Positions 1 to 9,270 of a stretch of 41,812 nt of DNA are shown piece by piece (within the stretch, counting starts at the first letter, position 1; the number at the start of each line of letters is the position of its first letter). Below the pieces are notes generated by a model that was not told the origin of the DNA, ran no database searches, and saw nothing but the letters and a program-made list of their open reading frames with translations. This DNA comes from Halochromatium roseum (GTDB lineage Bacteria > Pseudomonadota > Gammaproteobacteria > Chromatiales > Chromatiaceae), in contig NZ_NHSH01000081.1 in NCBI RefSeq assembly GCF_016653315.1, positions 1 to 41,812 of the forward strand, given 5' to 3'. The position numbers and the translations under genes are program-made.

Positions 1-99
1 CGTCCGCCACTCTACTCACCCGAAGGCTTTCGCGTTCGACTTGCATGTGTTAGGCATGCCGCCAGCGTTCAATCTGAGCCAGGATCAAACTCTTCAGTT
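1..99 (-). rRNA. rrs: 16S ribosomal RNA, 5' end (partial)
   Basis: The reverse complement of the first 99 bases begins with the universal 16S 5' motif (AGAGTTTGATCCTGGCTCAG, complement of about 76-95). It continues through the conserved GAACGCTGGCGGCATGCCTA stretch into a short V1 region. The gene is transcribed leftward and runs off the window, so only about 6% of it is present. The 5' boundary near 99 is set by analogy with the mature E. coli 16S end. The sequence is gammaproteobacterial in character. Confidence 0.96.
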
Positions 100-295
100 C
101 ATCTCTTCTCGGCCACCGAAGTGGCCCGATCCTTGGCTCGACAGGCGTCTCTTTTGTAGACGTCCGTCGAGTTGCGATTCCTCGCACTCCCACAACGGAG
201 CATCCACACAAGCTGACTTGACGTATTGTTAAAGAACTTAACCCTCAGAGATACTTCGTCGCTTAGCAGCTCGAAGCATTTCCTCGCTGGGCAGA
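100..295 (-). promoter_or_regulatory. rrn leader with boxA antitermination site
   Basis: This is the transcribed leader between the rrn promoter and 16S. BoxA (GTTCTTTAACAA on the minus strand, 226-237) closely matches the enterobacterial rrn boxA that recruits NusB/NusE for ribosomal antitermination, and a GT-rich boxC-like stretch follows it. A strong hairpin with eight-base arms (GGCCACTTCGGTGGCC, 111-126) sits just before the mature 16S end, where RNase III processing stems usually lie. No tRNA or protein gene is seen in it. Confidence 0.8.
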
Positions 296-301
296 CCGAC
301 A

Positions 302-329
302 AGTATACGGACTTTTCGAAGACTGTCAA
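302..329 (-). promoter_or_regulatory. rrn P1-type sigma70 promoter
   Basis: On the minus strand a perfect -35 TTGACA (324-329) is followed after 16 bp by a -10 TATACT (302-307). An A-tract just upstream (about 332-338) looks like an UP element. Strength and position fit a ribosomal RNA promoter, with transcription expected to start near 295. It lies in the tyrS-16S gap, so tyrS need not read into rrn. Confidence 0.85.
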
Positions 330-433
330 ACTTTTTTTGCCAGAATCTTGGGAAGCCCCTAATCGGCACGACGAAGGTGCCGTTAGCGTAAAACAAGCGC
401 GTTCTCGTCCGGAGTGACGACGCACCATGTACG

Positions 434-1624
434 TTAGCTCAGCGTCACCCGCGCAAACCGGCGCTTGCCGACCTGGACTAGATGGGTCTCACCGCGCAAA
501 AACGACTGCTTAGCATCAGCAAGCCGCTTCCCATCGACCCGCACTGCACCTTGAGCGACAAGGCGAAGACCCTCTGAAGTACTACTCACAAGCCCAGCGT
601 CCTTAAGCAGGCGCGACAATGTCAGTCCTTCCTGACTAACCTCCAGTGTCAGCTCAGGCATGTCCGCGGGCAACTGCCCACGCTGGAACCGGTTGAGGAA
701 ATCATCGCGCGCCGCGACAGCAGCCGAGGCACCATAAAAGCGCGTCACCAGTGTCACCCCGAGATCAATCTTGATGTCGCGTGGATTCACGCCAGCCGCA
801 ACAGAATCTCGCATCACCTGAAGTTCCGCCGGCGTACGCGACGTTAGCAGATCGAAGTAGCGCCACATCAGCTGGTCTGATATCGACATCAGTTTGCCGA
901 ACATCTCTCCCGGCGGATCATCGATGGCGATGAAATTCCCCAGCGACTTCGACATCTTTTGAACCCCGTCAAGCCCTTCCAGGATGGGCAGTGTCATCAC
1001 CACCTGAGGCTCCTGGCCGGCCTGCTCTTGAAGTTGCCGACCGACCAGTAGATTGAACTTTTGATCGGTTCCGCCCAGTTCAACATCGGCCTCCAGCGCT
1101 ACCGAGTCGTAACCTTGAATCAACGGGTACAGAAATTCGTGCACCGCGATCGGCTGATGCTCACGATAACGCTTTGCAAAATCATCCCGTTCGAGCATTC
1201 GAGCAACGGTGTGCTGAGCCGCAAGCCGGATCAATCCTTCCGCCCCAAGCTGGTTGATCCAGGTCGAGTTGAAAACCACATCGGTCTGCTCAGGCTCGAG
1301 CACCTTAAAGACCTGCGCCTGATAGGTCTCGGCATTGGCCACGACCTCCTCACGTGATAGCGGTTTGCGGGTCACATTCTTGCCGGTCGGATCACCGATC
1401 ATGCCGGTAAAATCGCCGATCAAGAAGAGCACACGATGCCCTAGGTCTTGGAATTGGCGCAGCTTGTTGAGCAGCACCAGATGTCCAAGGTGAAGGTCAG
1501 GGGCAGTAGGATCGAATCCTGCCTTGATCCGCAAGGGCCGCCCTAGAGCGAGCTTTTTTCGGAGAGCTTGGTCAGTCAGCACCTCATCAGTGCCATGCAC
1601 GAGTTGATCGAAGGAGTCGGACAT
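434..1624 (-). CDS. tyrS: Tyrosyl-tRNA synthetase
   Basis: Cytoplasmic class Ic aminoacyl-tRNA synthetase that charges tRNA-Tyr with tyrosine using ATP. The 396-residue product has the HIGH-like signature HLGH near residue 46, the tyrosine-pocket region with GGTDQKFN near 185, and the KMSKS loop (VQKMSKSLG) near 225. A C-terminal S4-type RNA-binding domain covers about 330-396. Length and the short-loop form match the TyrZ-like branch common in Proteobacteria. It ends about 105 bp upstream of the rrn -35 box, an arrangement common in gammaproteobacteria. Confidence 0.96.
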   Translation of the reverse strand: MSDSFDQLVHGTDEVLTDQALRKKLALGRPLRIKAGFDPTAPDLHLGHLVLLNKLRQFQDLGHRVLFLIGDFTGMIGDPTGKNVTRKPLSREEVVANAETYQAQVFKVLEPEQTDVVFNSTWINQLGAEGLIRLAAQHTVARMLERDDFAKRYREHQPIAVHEFLYPLIQGYDSVALEADVELGGTDQKFNLLVGRQLQEQAGQEPQVVMTLPILEGLDGVQKMSKSLGNFIAIDDPPGEMFGKLMSISDQLMWRYFDLLTSRTPAELQVMRDSVAAGVNPRDIKIDLGVTLVTRFYGASAAVAARDDFLNRFQRGQLPADMPELTLEVSQEGLTLSRLLKDAGLVSSTSEGLRLVAQGAVRVDGKRLADAKQSFLRGETHLVQVGKRRFARVTLS

Positions 1625-1903
1625 TCAGCTAGACAACCGCGGTTGTGCCCCGGCCCCAAAATAGGCTTAGGCAGAAAGTGAAGAAATGTCCTGAAAGTCT
1701 GCCACGGAATCTAGGGCCGCGGCTAGGCGAGTGGAGGTTGGGCACCGGTGAGCAGCTGGCAGCACCCTCTAAGGAGACAGCCTCATAAAATTTGCACTGT
1801 CAGCTGGGTATCATCCCGACAACCCCTTCCGCCCCAACTCCGCGTTCTCTACACTTGAGCGTCTGAGAGAGAAACCCTTCGAAAACGCAACTGGGGCCAA
1901 ATC

Positions 1904-2149
1904 ATGCGAGACTACAAAGGCAGCGGGAGCTTGACCTTCAGAAAACGTCGGCGCTTTCCGAGCACACTCGTAGCATTGATCCTGCTCCTCATCGCGTCGG
2001 CGATCGTCGGGTATATCGTTTTCACCCAAGGCCCGACGGCACCCGAAGCAACCGCTCCCGCAGCAACCAAGGCCTCATCAGGACGCGACGTCATCCCACT
2101 CAAGATTCCTGGCCAGAGCCCAAGCTCGGCGCAAGAGGACGACAGCTAA
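1904..2149 (+). CDS. Small single-pass membrane protein
   Basis: An 81-residue ORF with a strongly basic N-terminus (RKRRR at 13-17), one hydrophobic segment at about 22-40 and an Ala/Thr/Pro-rich tail ending in acidic residues. The topology suggests an inner-membrane anchor with a short periplasmic tail. In many gammaproteobacteria the gene beside tyrS is an M23 murein endopeptidase with this kind of N-terminus, so this could be its stranded anchor part; that is inference. The ribosome-binding site is weak. It reads against its neighbours, tyrS and erpA. It could be a remnant rather than a working gene. Confidence 0.5.
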   Translation: MRDYKGSGSLTFRKRRRFPSTLVALILLLIASAIVGYIVFTQGPTAPEATAPAATKASSGRDVIPLKIPGQSPSSAQEDDS

Positions 2150-2535
2150 GGCCAGAAGATTCTAAGTCGAATCCGAAGCTATGATCATCCCATAACCCGC
2201 CTAGCGAGACCGATCAAGACCAATGACCAGCAAGCCAACAGACTGATTTTCAATCCAAAATGAGAAAGTTGTTGGCACGGCTTGGTCATGAGAGAAGCGA
2301 CGATTAGGGCCAAATCTCGTCATTCCTTGCTCCTCTCCTCCCCTGCCTTCCTGGTGGCGTCATCGGCGATAGGTCATCACACCCAGTTGTGTCCCGACGA
2401 CACCTGAAGGGATATCCATCTGATAGCATCGTTCGATGCGTATCCTGTGTAAGCTCGAAACACCCGCAGGGTCAAATCGCCACATCCGAACCAGGCGGGA
2501 ACAGCGCTCGCATCAGCCGCAAGCCAAACCTGATT
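2150..2535. other. Intergenic region without a recognised gene
   Basis: 386 bp between the small membrane ORF and erpA. I see no convincing ORF, tRNA or terminator with a T-tract here. In related genomes anhydro-N-acetylmuramic acid kinase (anmK) often lies between the tyrS-side peptidase gene and erpA. Its absence suggests a deletion, but no anmK remnant can be read. Confidence 0.4.
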
Positions 2536-2886
2536 TCAGACGCCAAACGATGAACCGCAGCCGCAGGTCGTCGTCGCGTTCGGATTGCGGATCACGAACT
2601 GTGCTCCTTGCAAGCCTTCGGTATAGTCGATCTCAGCACCAGTGAGGTATTGCAGACTCATCGGGTCGACGAGCAGCTTAACGCCATCCGTCTCGATCTC
2701 GGTATCTCCATCCTGAACCGACTCGTCAAAGGTGAAACCATACTGGAATCCTGAGCAGCCACCCCCCTGGATGTAGACTCGGAGCATCAGCCCAGGTGAG
2801 TCCTCCTGTTCAATCAAGGTCGCAACCTTCGCCGCGGCCTGTGAGGTGAAGACCAGTGGCGCATCGAGGGCAACGGCTTCTGTCAT
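2536..2886 (-). CDS. erpA: A-type iron-sulfur cluster insertion protein
   Basis: ErpA carries and delivers Fe-S clusters to apoproteins such as the isoprenoid enzymes IspG/IspH. The 116-residue product has the full A-type signature: Cys44 in [10 protein letters not shown] and the paired Cys108/Cys110 of the C-terminal CGCG motif, which together bind the cluster. The length is typical. It is the last gene of a minus-strand block with a second A-type carrier gene (4841-5203) upstream. The start at 2886 fits the family N-terminus. Confidence 0.95.
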   Translation of the reverse strand: MTEAVALDAPLVFTSQAAAKVATLIEQEDSPGLMLRVYIQGGGCSGFQYGFTFDESVQDGDTEIETDGVKLLVDPMSLQYLTGAEIDYTEGLQGAQFVIRNPNATTTCGCGSSFGV

Positions 2887-2949
2887 TGTTCAATACCTCA
2901 GTAAATTACTCTGTCTTAGTGTGCCAGAGAGTGGGGGCCTCAGGCCAGT

Positions 2950-3765
2950 TCATTCAACCGCTTCAGGCTCAACACGTTCGGTCGGCTCGACCAGCGGGCT
3001 TGGCGAACAGGCATCGCCCGGCTCATCTGGCCACAAAAAGCCCTCAGAAGATCGAGCCATCGATGCGCCCTCGGGCTGAATGTCAACGATGAACTGCTCG
3101 AACTCGGCCCCTTCAGGCAACACGATCTCCCCCGAAATGGCCTGAAAATGTTCAAAGTCAATGAGCACCTCGGCTGGTGACGACCCAGGTAGTGCATCTA
3201 ACGACAGCGTTTCTTGCTCGCCATCGCGAGAGAGCACAACGCTGACACTGACTCGTCCACGTGTCCGTTCTTCCTGCGGCACAAGCTGACTGAGCAGCAT
3301 CTCGAAGCGGACGCTACCCGGTTCCGAGCCCTCACGCAGCAGTAACTCCTTAACCTCGACGATCCCCGCCTGATCGTCACGCACCAAGCGCTGCAGATAA
3401 GAGACGCGCTTGATCAGGTCAAGGCGCTCTCGCTGCAGATCAGCGAGCGACGCCTGCGCCTGCCGCTTCGCCTCGCGATCCATCTGATGGGCGCGCTCCA
3501 GACGCACACGCTCCTCGCGCGCCCGAGCAACCTCCTCCGACAAGTGACCCACTTCCGCTTGCAGCGCGCCAACACCAGCGAGGGCCTTGACCGCATCGTC
3601 ACGACCAAGCCAGTAGCCAAACGCAAAGGTTAATCCGATCACCAGCAGCCAACCGAGGGTGATCAGCACTCGAAACCGACGCCTTGAGCGCTGAGCCCTC
3701 AGGTTGCGGTAACCGTGAGACTCGCGATCGTTGCCGAGGTTGCCGACCCGCTGGTTACTGGCCAC
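2950..3765 (-). CDS. DUF6776-type membrane-anchored coiled-coil protein
   Basis: 271 residues with a basic cytoplasmic N-terminus (RSRRRFR near 26-32), one transmembrane helix at about 33-52 ending in GYWLGRDD, a coiled coil at about 62-135 and a beta-rich C-terminal half (VSVSVVLSRDG, GEIVLPEGAEFEQFIVDIQP). This architecture and its place between argC and erpA match the DUF6776 family of gammaproteobacteria, whose function is unknown. The start lies 7 bp downstream of argC, so the two are probably co-transcribed. The bactofilin gene often found at this locus in relatives is absent. Confidence 0.75.
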   Translation of the reverse strand: MASNQRVGNLGNDRESHGYRNLRAQRSRRRFRVLITLGWLLVIGLTFAFGYWLGRDDAVKALAGVGALQAEVGHLSEEVARAREERVRLERAHQMDREAKRQAQASLADLQRERLDLIKRVSYLQRLVRDDQAGIVEVKELLLREGSEPGSVRFEMLLSQLVPQEERTRGRVSVSVVLSRDGEQETLSLDALPGSSPAEVLIDFEHFQAISGEIVLPEGAEFEQFIVDIQPEGASMARSSEGFLWPDEPGDACSPSPLVEPTERVEPEAVE

Positions 3766-3772
3766 CGAGATC

Positions 3773-4804
3773 CTAGGGTGCCAATGCAGACAATGCCAAG
3801 CCGGTGGCCTCGTCCCACCCGAACATGATGTTCATATTCTGTACCGCCTGCCCCGCGGCGCCCTTGACCAGATTATCGATCACCGACTGTACCACCACGA
3901 CCCCTGCTCCTTGCGGCTCCAATACCGAAAGCCGACAGAGATTGGTGCCCCGCACAGAACGCGTCTCGACGGAACAGCCCGTTGGCAGCACATCGACGAA
4001 AGGCTCGTTGCGATAACGGGTCTCGAATAACGACTGCAAGTCCAGACCAGACTGCTGAAGCGTTGCGTACAAGCTCGCCTCGATACCCCGCACCATCGGC
4101 ACCAGATGCGGCACGAACGTCAGCCCAACATCCACCCCGACGGCGTGCCGCAGATTCTCGCAGATCTCCGGCTGGTGGCGATGCCCGCCGACGCTGTAGG
4201 CCTTAAAACTCTCTCCGCACTCGGCCAAGAGCAGTGCGGTCGATGGCTTTCGGCCGGCGCCACTCACGCCAGACTTAACGTCCGCAATCAAGCGCGCGGC
4301 ATCAACGACTCCAGCCTCCAGCAACGGCAGCAAGCCAAGCGTGACAGCCGTCGGATAGCAACCAGGATTGGCGACCAGGCGCGCCGTCGCGATGGCCTCA
4401 CGATTGACCTCGGGCAAGCCGTATACCGCCACCTCAACCAAGTCGGGCGCCGCGTGTGTCATGCCATACCAGCGTTGCCAGACATCCAAATCCTTCAGGC
4501 GAAAATCCGCAGCCAAGTCGATCACGCACACGCCAGCGTCGAGCAACGCCGCAGCCTCGCTCATCGCCGTTCCGTTCGGGGTCGCGAAGAAGACCAAATC
4601 GCAGTCCGCAAGCCCGGCCGCCTCGGGCGTTGTAAAGGCGAGATCGATCTCGCCACGCAACGCGGGATGGAATTCGGCAACACCGGTTCCGGCATCAGAC
4701 CGCGACGTCACTGCGGTGATCTCAACCTGCTCGTGCCTCACCAGCAACCGCAGCAGCTCAGAGCCGGTATAACCGGTCCCCCCGACGATACCGACCTTAA
4801 TCAT
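3773..4804 (-). CDS. argC: N-acetyl-gamma-glutamyl-phosphate reductase
   Basis: Third enzyme of arginine biosynthesis, the NADPH-dependent reduction of N-acetylglutamyl phosphate to the semialdehyde. The 343-residue product starts with the nucleotide-binding loop [14 protein letters not shown] (8-21). It contains the active-site Cys149 in [11 protein letters not shown] and the conserved GVSGAGRKP loop. Length and motifs are those of the standard long-chain ArgC. It lies between the Cys-rich A-type carrier gene (36 bp upstream) and the DUF6776 gene. Confidence 0.96.
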   Translation of the reverse strand: MIKVGIVGGTGYTGSELLRLLVRHEQVEITAVTSRSDAGTGVAEFHPALRGEIDLAFTTPEAAGLADCDLVFFATPNGTAMSEAAALLDAGVCVIDLAADFRLKDLDVWQRWYGMTHAAPDLVEVAVYGLPEVNREAIATARLVANPGCYPTAVTLGLLPLLEAGVVDAARLIADVKSGVSGAGRKPSTALLLAECGESFKAYSVGGHRHQPEICENLRHAVGVDVGLTFVPHLVPMVRGIEASLYATLQQSGLDLQSLFETRYRNEPFVDVLPTGCSVETRSVRGTNLCRLSVLEPQGAGVVVVQSVIDNLVKGAAGQAVQNMNIMFGWDEATGLALSALAP

Positions 4805-4840
4805 TCGTCAGTACCCCCAAGCGCGATCAGCAATCCTGGC

Positions 4841-5203
4841 TCAGCCACAGCTGCCACCAGCCGAGCCACAGCTGCCGCAGCCGCCACCGACTGATGGAAG
4901 ATTGTTAAAGACGAAGGTCGCATTACCATCGCCAGGGTCGACGAAGTCGATCTCGACGCCACGGATATGCTCCAAGGTCCCGTCATCGACCACGACCTTG
5001 TAGCTGTCGAAATCCCTGATACCGTCATTCGGGTTGACCACATCGGTAAAGGTCATGCCAAAGCTGACGCCACTGCAGCCACCGGAGGCCGCATAGACAC
5101 GAACACCCTGGATCGCATCGTCAACATCCTTGAAGAGCTCAGCCAGTTTGGCTTGTGCTGTGGGGGTCATGGAGAGATCAGTCTCAGTGATGAGGTTTTG
5201 CAT
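4841..5203 (-). CDS. IscA/HesB-family Fe-S carrier with Cys-rich tail
   Basis: 120 residues of the A-type carrier fold, with the first ligand Cys43 in ASGGCSGVSFG. The C-terminal ligands differ from IscA/ErpA: instead of CGCG the protein ends GGGCGSCG plus SCG, giving Cys109, Cys112 and Cys119 (CxxC then Cx6C). A role in cluster assembly or storage is inferred from the fold. I chose the ATG at 5203; an in-frame TTG at 5221 would add six residues. Rubredoxin lies upstream and argC downstream on the same strand. Confidence 0.85.
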   Translation of the reverse strand: MQNLITETDLSMTPTAQAKLAELFKDVDDAIQGVRVYAASGGCSGVSFGMTFTDVVNPNDGIRDFDSYKVVVDDGTLEHIRGVEIDFVDPGDGNATFVFNNLPSVGGGCGSCGSAGGSCG

Positions 5204-5298
5204 GATGATGCTCTGCTTCAAGATCGCTGGAAACCCTGCAATGTACAGCAGGCTAGGACCCCATTGCCAGGCGCTGAGGCCGTCTGCAACGAACGCTG

Positions 5299-5463
5299 TC
5301 AGATCTCCACCATCTCAAAATCCTCCTTTCCCGCACCGCATTCCGGGCATTTCCAGGTCAAAGGCACGTCATCCCATGCCGTTCCCGGGGCAATCCCGTC
5401 CTCGGGCCAGCCTTCTGCCTCGTCATAGATCAGCCCACAAATCACACAGATATATTGCTTCAT
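5299..5463 (-). CDS. Rubredoxin
   Basis: A 54-residue protein found by translating the minus strand here. It begins [10 protein letters not shown] and has the two rubredoxin knuckles, CVICG (Cys6, Cys9) and CPECGAGK (Cys39, Cys42), which bind one iron atom. The aromatic/Asp core [12 protein letters not shown] is also typical. Rubredoxins are small cytoplasmic one-electron carriers. The gene begins 277 bp from the divergent hemL and may head the minus-strand block that continues with the Cys-rich A-type carrier. Confidence 0.95.
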   Translation of the reverse strand: MKQYICVICGLIYDEAEGWPEDGIAPGTAWDDVPLTWKCPECGAGKEDFEMVEI

Positions 5464-5740
5464 TATCCTCAGTCCGCCCCTCTACGGATGCTCGTTTCTT
5501 GCTTAACCGTGTAGCAATCAGGGTTGAGGCCTCGATTTTCAACGCGGCACCAGGACGCCGGCCACATGGTGGTTGCCATCAGCGCCAGGTCGCCAGAAAA
5601 TGGCCTATTCTCGCCAGCTGTCGCCCGCTGCTGCTCGCTGCAAGACCGATCGACTAGCTCAAGCGCGCCGCTCACAGGCAACAACAGAACCACTGCAACG
5701 CCTGCCACCCTTGTTTCAGACCCTATTCAGGAGCGAACTG

Positions 5741-7027
5741 ATGTCCCGATCCCACGACCTCTTCACCGCGGCACAACGACACATCCCTGGCGGTGTCAAC
5801 TCGCCGGTGCGTGCCTTCCGCGGCGTCGGCGGGGACCCGGTGTTCTTCGAATCAGCCTCTGGCGCCTTCGTCACCGACGCCGATGGTAAGCGCTACATCG
5901 ACTATGTCGGCTCCTGGGGCCCGATGATCCTCGGCCATGCCCATCCCGAAATCCTCGCCGCAGTCACCGAGCGTGTCGCCATGGGACTGTCGTTCGGCGC
6001 CCCCACCGAACTCGAAACACTGATGGCCGATAAGGTCTGCGAGCTGGTACCGAGCATGGACCTCGTCCGCATGACCAGCTCCGGCACCGAGGCCACCATG
6101 AGCGCAATCCGGCTCGCACGTGGCTATACCGGCCGCGACAAGGTGATCAAATTCGAAGGCTGCTACCACGGCCATGTCGACTCCCTGTTGGTCAAGGCCG
6201 GCTCTGGCATGCTCACCCTGGGGGAGCCTAGCTCACCCGGCGTTCCCGCCGCCCTCGCCGAGCTGACCATCACCCTGAGCTACAACGCTATCGATCAGGT
6301 GCGCCAGACCTTCGCCGATATCGGCAATCAGATTGCCTGCATCATCGTCGAGCCCGTGGCCGGCAATATGAACTGCATCCCGCCCGTGCCCGGGTTCCTT
6401 GAGGGACTGCGCGAGGTCTGCGATGAGCACGGCGCGGTGCTGATCTTCGACGAGGTCATGACCGGATTCCGAGTCGCCCTGGGCGGCGCCCAGGAGCACT
6501 TCGGCATCACCCCGGACCTGACCGCACTCGGCAAGATCATCGGCGGCGGTATGCCGGTCGGCGCCTTCGGCGGGAAACGCGCCATCATGGAGCACATCTC
6601 CCCACTCGGACCGGTCTATCAAGCCGGCACCTTGTCCGGCAATCCGATTGCGATGACCGCGGGCCTCAAAACCCTCGAACTGATCGGCGAGCCCGGCTTT
6701 CATGACCGAGTTGCAGCCCAAACCGAGCGCCTGACCAACGGCTTGGAAGCGCAAGCACGCGCGGCCGGCATTGGCCTCAGCACCAACCGCGCCGGCGCCA
6801 TGTTCGGCCTCTTCTTCACCGACGACGGCCCGGTCACCAATTACGCCCAGGCCACCGCTTGCGATCAGGAGCAGTTCCGCCGGTTCTTCCATGCCATGCT
6901 CGATCAGGGCGTCTATCTTGCGCCCTCGGCCTTCGAGGCAGGGTTTGTCTCTGGCGCCCATGGCGATGCCGAAATCGATGCAACGCTAGAGGCCGCCAGC
7001 AAGGCCTTCGCTGACCTCGCACGCTGA
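5741..7027 (+). CDS. hemL: Glutamate-1-semialdehyde 2,1-aminomutase
   Basis: PLP enzyme that converts glutamate-1-semialdehyde to 5-aminolevulinate, the C5-route entry to haem and, in phototrophs, bacteriochlorophyll. The 428-residue product has the substrate motif [10 protein letters not shown] near the N-terminus, [15 protein letters not shown] in the PLP phosphate site and the Schiff-base lysine Lys265 in [17 protein letters not shown]. The ATG at 5741 is preferred over longer in-frame starts because AGGAG (5729-5733) lies seven bases upstream and the family N-terminus begins here. Confidence 0.96.
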   Translation: MSRSHDLFTAAQRHIPGGVNSPVRAFRGVGGDPVFFESASGAFVTDADGKRYIDYVGSWGPMILGHAHPEILAAVTERVAMGLSFGAPTELETLMADKVCELVPSMDLVRMTSSGTEATMSAIRLARGYTGRDKVIKFEGCYHGHVDSLLVKAGSGMLTLGEPSSPGVPAALAELTITLSYNAIDQVRQTFADIGNQIACIIVEPVAGNMNCIPPVPGFLEGLREVCDEHGAVLIFDEVMTGFRVALGGAQEHFGITPDLTALGKIIGGGMPVGAFGGKRAIMEHISPLGPVYQAGTLSGNPIAMTAGLKTLELIGEPGFHDRVAAQTERLTNGLEAQARAAGIGLSTNRAGAMFGLFFTDDGPVTNYAQATACDQEQFRRFFHAMLDQGVYLAPSAFEAGFVSGAHGDAEIDATLEAASKAFADLAR

Positions 7028-7054
7028 GCCAACCGCGTCAGCCTCAGGCCAGGC

Positions 7055-7084
7055 CAGTAGCGCTGCTTGCAATGAGCGCTACTG
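7055..7084 (+). terminator. Perfect 10-bp hairpin after hemL
   Basis: CAGTAGCGCT (7055-7064) and AGCGCTACTG (7075-7084) form a perfect ten-base-pair stem with a ten-base loop, 28 bp past the hemL stop. No T-tract follows, so it is not a classic intrinsic terminator. It may protect the hemL mRNA 3' end or mark a weak termination point before the next gene. Confidence 0.45.
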
Positions 7085-7152
7085 ACATGAGCACTGCTGC
7101 CAATAAGCCCTCCTCGCGCAACAGCTGTCTGATGCTCGGCGTCTGATGCGCC

Positions 7153-9153
7153 ATGGAGGCTTCACTCAACCAACTCCTCAGCTGGATCGGCACAAACCCG
7201 GCCTGGGCCTACCTGATCGTCTTCTTGGTCTCCTTCGCGGAGTCAGTCGCCGTCATCGGCGTCGTCGTGCCGGGCGTGATGATCCTATTCGGCGCCGGCG
7301 CGCTGATCGCATCCGGCGAACTCGCCTTTTGGCCCACCGTCAGCCTGGCCATTGTTGGCGCCATCAGCGGCGATAGCCTGAGCTTTTGGATTGGCTACCG
7401 CTACCGCGACCAGATTCGGGCGCACTGGCCCTTCAGCCGACATCCGAAACCCCTCGATCGTGGCATCGTCTTCTTCGAGAAGCACGGCGCCATGAGCGTC
7501 GCCTTTGGTCGTTTCGTGGGTCCAGGTCGAGCCATCATCCCGATGGTCGCTGGCATGATGCAGATGCCGCGGACACGCTTCGCCGCGGCCAATATCAGCT
7601 CCGCGATTGCTTGGGGGCCGGCCTATCTGGCGCCAGGAATTGTCTTCGGTGCCTCCCTCAAGCTCGCCGCCGAGGCCGCCACGCACCTCGCCATCCTCAT
7701 CATGATCCTGCTTTCACTGCTCTGGGCGGCGGCCTGGTTGGCTTGGCGACTGTTCTTCCTGCTCAGTCCGCACGCCTCGCACGGGGTGCAAACACTGCTG
7801 CGCTGGAGCAACCTGCACCCAGTGTTCGGTCGCACCGCGCAAGCGCTCGCCGACCCTGATCATCCGGATGCTGCCACCCTCACTGCGCTCGCACTCGCGC
7901 TCGTCGCCGCGGTCGCCCTGCTGGGCATGTCGCTGAGCGCCGACCTCTTCGGCGCGCAGGATATGCGCATCAATCAGTTCGCGCTCGACCTCGGACAAAG
8001 CCTGCATACACCGCTCGCCGACCAGCTCATGGCCGGACTGAGCCGCCTCGGCGAGCCAGTGGTCACCATCCCGCTGGTCATCGCGATCCTCGTCTACCTG
8101 AGCCTTAGCGGCCAGCAGCGCGCGTTGGAATACTGGCTCGCGGCGCTTGCCTTCACGCTGTTGGTCACGCCAACGCTAGGCTGGCTGGTGCGCATCCCAA
8201 GGCCCGAGCTCGGGCTCGATCTGCGCTGGCCCTGGTCATTCCCCAGTGGACAGGTCTTGAGCGCAACCGTGCTCTACGGTTTTCTCGCACTCTCAGTCTC
8301 GCGTCCCCTCGCGCCTCGCTGGCGTTGGACGCCATACGCCCTCGCTGCCGCCCTGATTACCGCCGTCGCCCTCGCGCGGCTCTATGTCGGCGCAGCCTGG
8401 CTCACGGATATCATCGCCAGCATCGCCCTCGGGTTGCTTTGGATCGCTGCCCTCGGGCTCGCCTTTCGGCGCCATACTGAACCGTCCGAACAGGTCGCTG
8501 GTCTCGTCCTCGTCACCCTGATCGCCGCCAGCGCGGCCTTCACCGCCGCCACGCTGACACAGCAACCGCTCGACATCGCGCGTCACCAACCAACTCGGCC
8601 GCTCATCACGCTGACCCTGACCGAATGGCGTACGCGCCAGGATCTGCCCATCGCCAGGCACCGCGAAGATCTCTGGCACCGCAATCAGCGTCCCTTCGAT
8701 GTCCAGTACGCCGGCCCGCTCAATCGCCTCTCCCAGATCCTTGCCGGGCAAGGTTGGGCGCCCGCCGAGAAGCTCAGTTGGAGTAATGCAATCAAGCTGC
8801 TCTCACCGTCGTTAACGCTCGCGGAGCTGCCGGTCGTCCCGCATGTTCACGATGGACATCACGATGATCTGATACTGGTTAAGGATCTACCGGATGGGAG
8901 ACGCCTGGTGCTGCGGCTCTGGGGCACGCAGGTCCAGCTTACTTCTGGCGCGCCCATCTGGGCCGGCAACATCACCGAAGTGATCAAGGAGCAGATCGTT
9001 CATCTGCTGGCATTACCAATCACCGTTCCAGTTGACGCAAGCGGCCAAGCGCATTGGCTGACCGACCTAGCGCAATCGCCGGAGATGAGCATGGAGATGG
9101 GTGCGCCGACCTTGCTAGCGCCAAAAGAGCTTGATTTACTCACGGACAAGTAA
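7153..9153 (+). CDS. DedA-PAP2-LssY fusion membrane protein, PAP2 part lacking catalytic residues
   Basis: A 666-residue polytopic membrane protein. Residues about 1-190 are a DedA/SNARE-associated domain (FGRFVGPGRAIIPMVAG near 118-134), a family linked to lipid-carrier transport. About 240-440 is a PAP2 fold and about 500-650 an LssY-type C-terminal domain. In the PAP2 part the usual PSGH reads PSGQ (364-367) and the nucleophile motif GxHWxxD reads GAAWLTD (413-419). The lysine seven residues before the Arg-Pro of the first motif is Gly. Phosphatase activity is therefore doubtful, and a lipid-binding or transport role is inferred. It probably stands alone. Confidence 0.85.
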   Translation: MEASLNQLLSWIGTNPAWAYLIVFLVSFAESVAVIGVVVPGVMILFGAGALIASGELAFWPTVSLAIVGAISGDSLSFWIGYRYRDQIRAHWPFSRHPKPLDRGIVFFEKHGAMSVAFGRFVGPGRAIIPMVAGMMQMPRTRFAAANISSAIAWGPAYLAPGIVFGASLKLAAEAATHLAILIMILLSLLWAAAWLAWRLFFLLSPHASHGVQTLLRWSNLHPVFGRTAQALADPDHPDAATLTALALALVAAVALLGMSLSADLFGAQDMRINQFALDLGQSLHTPLADQLMAGLSRLGEPVVTIPLVIAILVYLSLSGQQRALEYWLAALAFTLLVTPTLGWLVRIPRPELGLDLRWPWSFPSGQVLSATVLYGFLALSVSRPLAPRWRWTPYALAAALITAVALARLYVGAAWLTDIIASIALGLLWIAALGLAFRRHTEPSEQVAGLVLVTLIAASAAFTAATLTQQPLDIARHQPTRPLITLTLTEWRTRQDLPIARHREDLWHRNQRPFDVQYAGPLNRLSQILAGQGWAPAEKLSWSNAIKLLSPSLTLAELPVVPHVHDGHHDDLILVKDLPDGRRLVLRLWGTQVQLTSGAPIWAGNITEVIKEQIVHLLALPITVPVDASGQAHWLTDLAQSPEMSMEMGAPTLLAPKELDLLTDK

Positions 9154-9229
9154 GCCGGCAAGGGCGAGCCACCGAACAGCGAGTTGCTAGCAAGCAATCC
9201 AAATCGCTGCGGCTAAGGCGATGGCCGAG

Positions 9230-9270
9230 AAGGCCGACCCGAATGGTGCTGAACCTTCCCGAACGGCCTT
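9230..9270. terminator. Possible hairpin between convergent genes
   Basis: Inverted seven-base arms AAGGCCG (9230-9236) and CGGCCTT (9264-9270) flank a 27-base loop in the 117-bp gap between the DedA fusion gene and ubiX, which converge. There is no T-tract, so this is only a weak terminator candidate. Confidence 0.25.

Noticed and set aside
365-381. GGCAC/GTGCC hairpin downstream of tyrS as an intrinsic terminator
   Set aside because: Only five base pairs and no T-tract follows on the minus strand; too weak to call.
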